A DNA stretch of 64,000 nt from Rosistilla oblonga. Its GTDB lineage: Bacteria; Planctomycetota; Planctomycetia; Pirellulales; Pirellulaceae. How positions within the stretch are numbered: position 1 is the first letter of the stretch; each line of letters begins with the position of its first letter. The translations under genes were made by a program, and so were the position numbers. Below, in pieces: positions 60,763-64,000 of the stretch. The DNA is taken from NCBI RefSeq assembly GCF_007751715.1, contig NZ_CP036292.1, positions 6,641,339 through 6,705,338 on the forward strand, given 5' to 3'. Under the pieces are notes generated by a model, which did not search any database, had not been told where the DNA came from, and saw only the letters and a list, made by a program, of their open reading frames with translations.

Positions 60763-62292
60763 TCAGGTCGACGCGGCGGCGACGGGGTTCCCGGTCGCCA
60801 ATTGCATCACCGCTTCTTCGGACAATTGATCGCGTCGCAATTCACCGCTGATCTTGCCTTCGTGCATCACGATCGTCCGATCGCTCATGCTTAACACTTC
60901 TTCCATTTCGCTGGAAACAAACAGCACCGCCACGCCGCTGGCCGCCAGTTCTTCCATCAACCGATAGATCTCTTGCTTGGCACCGATGTCGACGCCGCGC
61001 GTCGGTTCGTCCAACAACAGCACCTTGGGATGCATCGACAACCATTTGCCGATCACCACCTTCTGCTGATTGCCGCCGGACAGAAATTGAGTCGGCAGCA
61101 TATCGGAGCTCGATTTGATCTTCATCTCCGCGATCATCCGATCCGAATCGGCGCGTTCCTTTTGGCGATTCAAGAAGCCGCCCAGGTGCCGATGCCGCTC
61201 CAACCCGGGCAGCCCCACATTCATCCGGATCCCCATCTCCAGGATCAAGCCCTGCTGCTTGCGATCCTCGGGAACCATCGCGATTCCCGCATCGATCGCG
61301 TCGCGGCAGTGCCTCAACCGCAGAGGCTTCCCCGCCACCAAAACCTCTCCCGAGACAGCTCGCTGAGTTCCGAAGATCGTCGACATCAACTCGGTTCGGC
61401 CGGCTCCCACCAGTCCCGCGACGCCGACGATCTCGCCGGCGTGAACCTTGAAATCCAAAGCGTGAGCGGGCCACGTCGATGTCCGCAGCTGTTTCACTTC
61501 CAGCATCACATCGCCCCGCGGATGCTCCGCTCGTGCGTAATACTTCGAGATGTCGCGTCCTACCATCCGTTGGACCATCGCGTCGTGGCTGATCTGATCC
61601 TTGCTCAAATGTCCCGCGTTTTCTCCATCGCGGAGGACGGTGACCGTGTCGGCAAGTTCGATGATCTCGCCCAATCGATGCGAGATATAGAGGATCGTGA
61701 CGCCCTGTTCGCGCAGCCGCCGGATGACGCGGAACAACGCTTCGGTCTCGTGCTGCGACAGGCTGCTGGTCGGTTCGTCCATGATCAACAACCGCGCATC
61801 GACCGACAACGCCTTGGCGATCTCGACCATCTGCTGCATCCCGATCGTCAGATCGCCAGCGATCGTCCCCGGATCGATATCCAGTCCGACCATCTGCAAG
61901 TACTGCCGCGATGCTTCGCGGATCTTGCCGAAATCGATCATCCCAAACCGCCGCGGTTCGCGACCTAAAAACAGATTCGCCCCGACGTCCAGATTGTCCG
62001 AGAGGTTTAACTCTTGATGGATCAGGGCGATCCCCAGCTCCAACGCCCGCTGCACCGAATCGATTCGAACCGGTTTGCCGTCCAGCAGAATCTGCCCCGA
62101 ATCGGGCAACTGCACGCCGGCCAAGATCTTCATCAGCGTGCTCTTGCCAGCACCGTTTTCGCCGATCACGGCATGCACTTGCCCCCGCGTCGCCGACAGC
62201 GAAACGCCGCTGAGCGCAGCGACTCCCGCAAAACGTTTTGTTACGTCACGAACCTCTAACAGTGGGACTGCCGCCGGGGAATGGGATGTCAT
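60763..62292 (-). CDS. Ribose-type sugar ABC transporter, double ATPase
   Basis: 509 residues with two ABC domains fused, as in RbsA/MglA. First domain: Walker A GENGAGKSTLMK, signature region (degenerate, DLTIGMQQM), Walker B LLIMDEPTSSLS. Second domain: GLVGAGRTELMSTIFG (degenerate Walker A, usual for the second domain), LSGGNQQKVVIGKWL and LLLDEPTRGVD. Provides ATP hydrolysis for uptake of a pentose or hexose. Substrate unknown. It follows the binding protein by 68 bases. Confidence 0.93.
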   Translation of the reverse strand: MTSHSPAAVPLLEVRDVTKRFAGVAALSGVSLSATRGQVHAVIGENGAGKSTLMKILAGVQLPDSGQILLDGKPVRIDSVQRALELGIALIHQELNLSDNLDVGANLFLGREPRRFGMIDFGKIREASRQYLQMVGLDIDPGTIAGDLTIGMQQMVEIAKALSVDARLLIMDEPTSSLSQHETEALFRVIRRLREQGVTILYISHRLGEIIELADTVTVLRDGENAGHLSKDQISHDAMVQRMVGRDISKYYARAEHPRGDVMLEVKQLRTSTWPAHALDFKVHAGEIVGVAGLVGAGRTELMSTIFGTQRAVSGEVLVAGKPLRLRHCRDAIDAGIAMVPEDRKQQGLILEMGIRMNVGLPGLERHRHLGGFLNRQKERADSDRMIAEMKIKSSSDMLPTQFLSGGNQQKVVIGKWLSMHPKVLLLDEPTRGVDIGAKQEIYRLMEELAASGVAVLFVSSEMEEVLSMSDRTIVMHEGKISGELRRDQLSEEAVMQLATGNPVAAAST

Positions 62293-62360
62293 GCAAACGA
62301 ACTTGGCTTACGGTAAAAACGGGCACCTCGGCATCGAGGCTCCCGACGCTCGGCTTGGAA

Positions 62361-63410
62361 TTACTCCGCTGTCTCACCCATGTTCTTCTTTAGCTCGGTC
62401 CAAAATTCGTCCAGGTTATCCTTGCGAATCTTGCGAGCCGGGATGTCGAGGAATCCGTCTTCGGGAATCCCCAGCGACTGGAGATTCTCGCCGCGAGCCA
62501 ACCCCGCCAAGACCTTGACCGATTGCCGTCCGTATTCGAACGGATTTTGCACGACGGTTCCGTAGACGTTGCCGTCTTGAATTCCCTGCAGCGTTTCTTG
62601 AGCTTCGTCGAATCCGATGACTTTGATTTTTCCAAGATGTCCGCTCTGCGTGAGCGCTTCGAGCATCAGCGGCGGGTTGTAAGCAAACAGCCCCACCATG
62701 CCAGCCAGATCGGGATGGCGGCTGATCGCGTCCTCGGCGTTCGCTTTCCCTTGAGCGCGATCGAATTGATCGGTGTAGGTGCCGACGATGTGCCAGTCTC
62801 CCTCTTTGATCTCGGCGTCGGGCGGGTCGAAACGGGTCGGATCTTCGCTGCGTCCCAAGACCGCGTCGATCACTCCCTGACGTCGGCGGCGCGCGTTGTC
62901 CTGTTCCAAGCGACCGATGAAGATCGCCAACTTGCCCCCCTCGGGCATCGCTTCGCGGACCAGTTCGCCGCACATCCGCCCCGCGATATAGTTGTCCACT
63001 CCGATGTAGCACAGCCGATCCGAATCGGGCGCGTCGCTGTCGTGCGTGATCACTTTGGCGTACTTCGCTGCCTTGTTGATCAACTCGGTTTGATTCTCTG
63101 GATCGATCGGACTGATCGCGATCCCATCGGTCCCCTTGGTCAAAAGATCTTCGATCATCCGCTTCTGCGCGGTGATCCCTTCAGCCGGCATCAGCACCTC
63201 GACGTCGGCATCAAAATCCTTCCCACCTTGCTTAACGCCCGCTTCGGCGATCACCCAAAACGAGGCGACGCCGTTGGTCACATATGCGACGCTGGGGCGT
63301 TGGCCGGAGTCGCCGCCACCGGCCGAATCGCTGGAACTTTTATTGCATCCGGTACCCAGTACCGAAACGCAGGCGAACAGGGAAAGCAGAAAAAAAGTTG
63401 GCTTCGACAT
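62361..63410 (-). CDS. Ribose-type periplasmic sugar-binding lipoprotein
   Basis: 349 residues, signal peptide with lipobox LGTGC, then a serine-rich linker and Peripla_BP-like domain: VAYVTNGVASFWVIAEAGVK, DADVEVLMPAEGITAQKRMI, LIVMG-like KVITHDSDAPDSDRLCYIGV, MPEGGKLAIFIGRLEQDNAR and LTQSGHLGKIKVIGFDEAQE. Solute receptor of the ABC uptake system. First gene of the operon. The ligand might be a sugar or polyol; the family is broad. Confidence 0.93.
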   Translation of the reverse strand: MSKPTFFLLSLFACVSVLGTGCNKSSSDSAGGGDSGQRPSVAYVTNGVASFWVIAEAGVKQGGKDFDADVEVLMPAEGITAQKRMIEDLLTKGTDGIAISPIDPENQTELINKAAKYAKVITHDSDAPDSDRLCYIGVDNYIAGRMCGELVREAMPEGGKLAIFIGRLEQDNARRRRQGVIDAVLGRSEDPTRFDPPDAEIKEGDWHIVGTYTDQFDRAQGKANAEDAISRHPDLAGMVGLFAYNPPLMLEALTQSGHLGKIKVIGFDEAQETLQGIQDGNVYGTVVQNPFEYGRQSVKVLAGLARGENLQSLGIPEDGFLDIPARKIRKDNLDEFWTELKKNMGETAE

Positions 63411-63607
63411 GGAGGTCCATTCAACGAGATCAAGTGCAAGGGGGCGGTCGGCAACAGCAAACGCCCGGTTGGGGAGAATCGATCGAATTGGAAAGTATCG
63501 TGTCCACTGTCAGGCTGGTCAACCTTTTCCCCAAACCAAGCTATATTGAAGGCTCGCCGCGATCGGATCGATTCCCATCACCCCAAAATTGAAAAGCGTC
63601 TGGCTCA

Positions 63608-64000
63608 ATGCCCCAGTTCCCCGAACCCTTGCAGATCAGTCCACGCATCTCGGTGATCCCGATCATCCATGGTAGCGGCGATTTTTCCTGGGAAGTTCGC
63701 CGCCGGATGCTGGAGCACGAATTCGATTGCGTCGCCATCCCGCTGCCTCATTCGTTTCAACAACGAGTCGAAGAGGGAGTGTTGCAGCTGCCCAAGCCCT
63801 CGATCGTGATCCAGCCGACGTCGCCGCGGTTTACGGAATCGGAGTGGTCCGAATCGCAGTCGGCCGACGACGATGAAGACGATTTCGACGACGAATCCCC
63901 GACCAGCTATGTGCCGATCGATCCCTGCCAGCCGGTGATCATGGCGATCCGGATCGCCATGGGGGAACATCTGCCGCGGCATTTCATCGATCTGGAGACC
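63608..64000 (+). CDS. Partial unknown protein, continues beyond window
   Basis: 131 codons are visible, no stop before the edge. Starts ATG (MPQFPEPLQISPRISVIPII), with IHGSGDFSWEVRRRMLEHEF and IPLPHSFQQRVEEGVLQLP in the first 60 residues. A strongly acidic stretch (SADDDEDDFDDES) lies near residue 90, followed by CQPVIMAIRIAMGEHLPRHF. Not recognised; the pattern suggests a soluble planctomycete protein. Divergent from the sugar transporter operon, with about 200 bases of shared upstream sequence. Confidence 0.6.
   Translation, partial: MPQFPEPLQISPRISVIPIIHGSGDFSWEVRRRMLEHEFDCVAIPLPHSFQQRVEEGVLQLPKPSIVIQPTSPRFTESEWSESQSADDDEDDFDDESPTSYVPIDPCQPVIMAIRIAMGEHLPRHFIDLET

Overview
The window looks like the chromosome of a planctomycete, probably family Pirellulaceae. 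The evidence is family content rather than a marker gene. It includes a secreted sulfatase, a DUF1080/multihaem cytochrome c/PA14 protein, a secreted beta-propeller dehydrogenase-like protein, a Pro-rich outer-membrane barrel, an EF-hand plus BD-FAE-type esterase, and many palindromic REP-like repeats. No rRNA or tRNA gene was recognised. Both window edges cut genes.

Layout. 1-10.3 kb: end of an FtsX-type permease, a LuxR-type regulator with a degenerate receiver, a HAD phosphatase divergent from a DUF3754 protein, and a four-gene MCE (Mla-like) lipid-transport operon whose ATPase subunit lacks the ATPase motifs. 10.35-21.3 kb: an accessory island that I read as an integron gene-cassette array without an integrase (CALIN). 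Twelve candidate attC sites separate small, co-oriented, mostly unrecognised genes: membrane protein, SMI1/KNR4-like, thioredoxin-fold-like, EamA exporter, two type II toxin-antitoxin pairs, EF-Tu-domain-like. Two insertion sequences interrupt it. An IS256-type element splits the SMI1/KNR4 gene with a 9-bp target duplication, and an IS5-type element sits inside an attC with a CTAG duplication. Several attC sites carry a promoter-like TTGGNN-17-TANAAT signal.

21.3-35.1 kb: secreted degradative functions (pectate lyase, propeller protein, multihaem protein, esterase, sulfatase) mixed with a pteridine-reductase-like SDR, a UbiD-type decarboxylase, a thioesterase and ribosomal protein S18 with a clear terminator. 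35.2-38.1 kb: a repeat-rich zone. An IS4-family element sits in a palindrome, followed by a 79-bp tandem repeat array that is itself interrupted by a 409-bp MITE-like element.

38.2-52.4 kb: outer-membrane protein, type-4 uracil-DNA glycosylase coupled to dihydroorotate dehydrogenase, ribulose-phosphate epimerase next to a catalytically dead histidine-phosphatase homologue, a large hybrid histidine kinase, an SGNH-like protein, an M28 peptidase with propeller and PDZ parts, and a YceH protein. 52.8-55.3 kb: a Tad-type pseudopilin/VWA cluster. 55.7-64 kb: small secreted planctomycete proteins, a coiled-coil membrane protein, a ribose-type sugar ABC transporter operon and a partial unknown gene.
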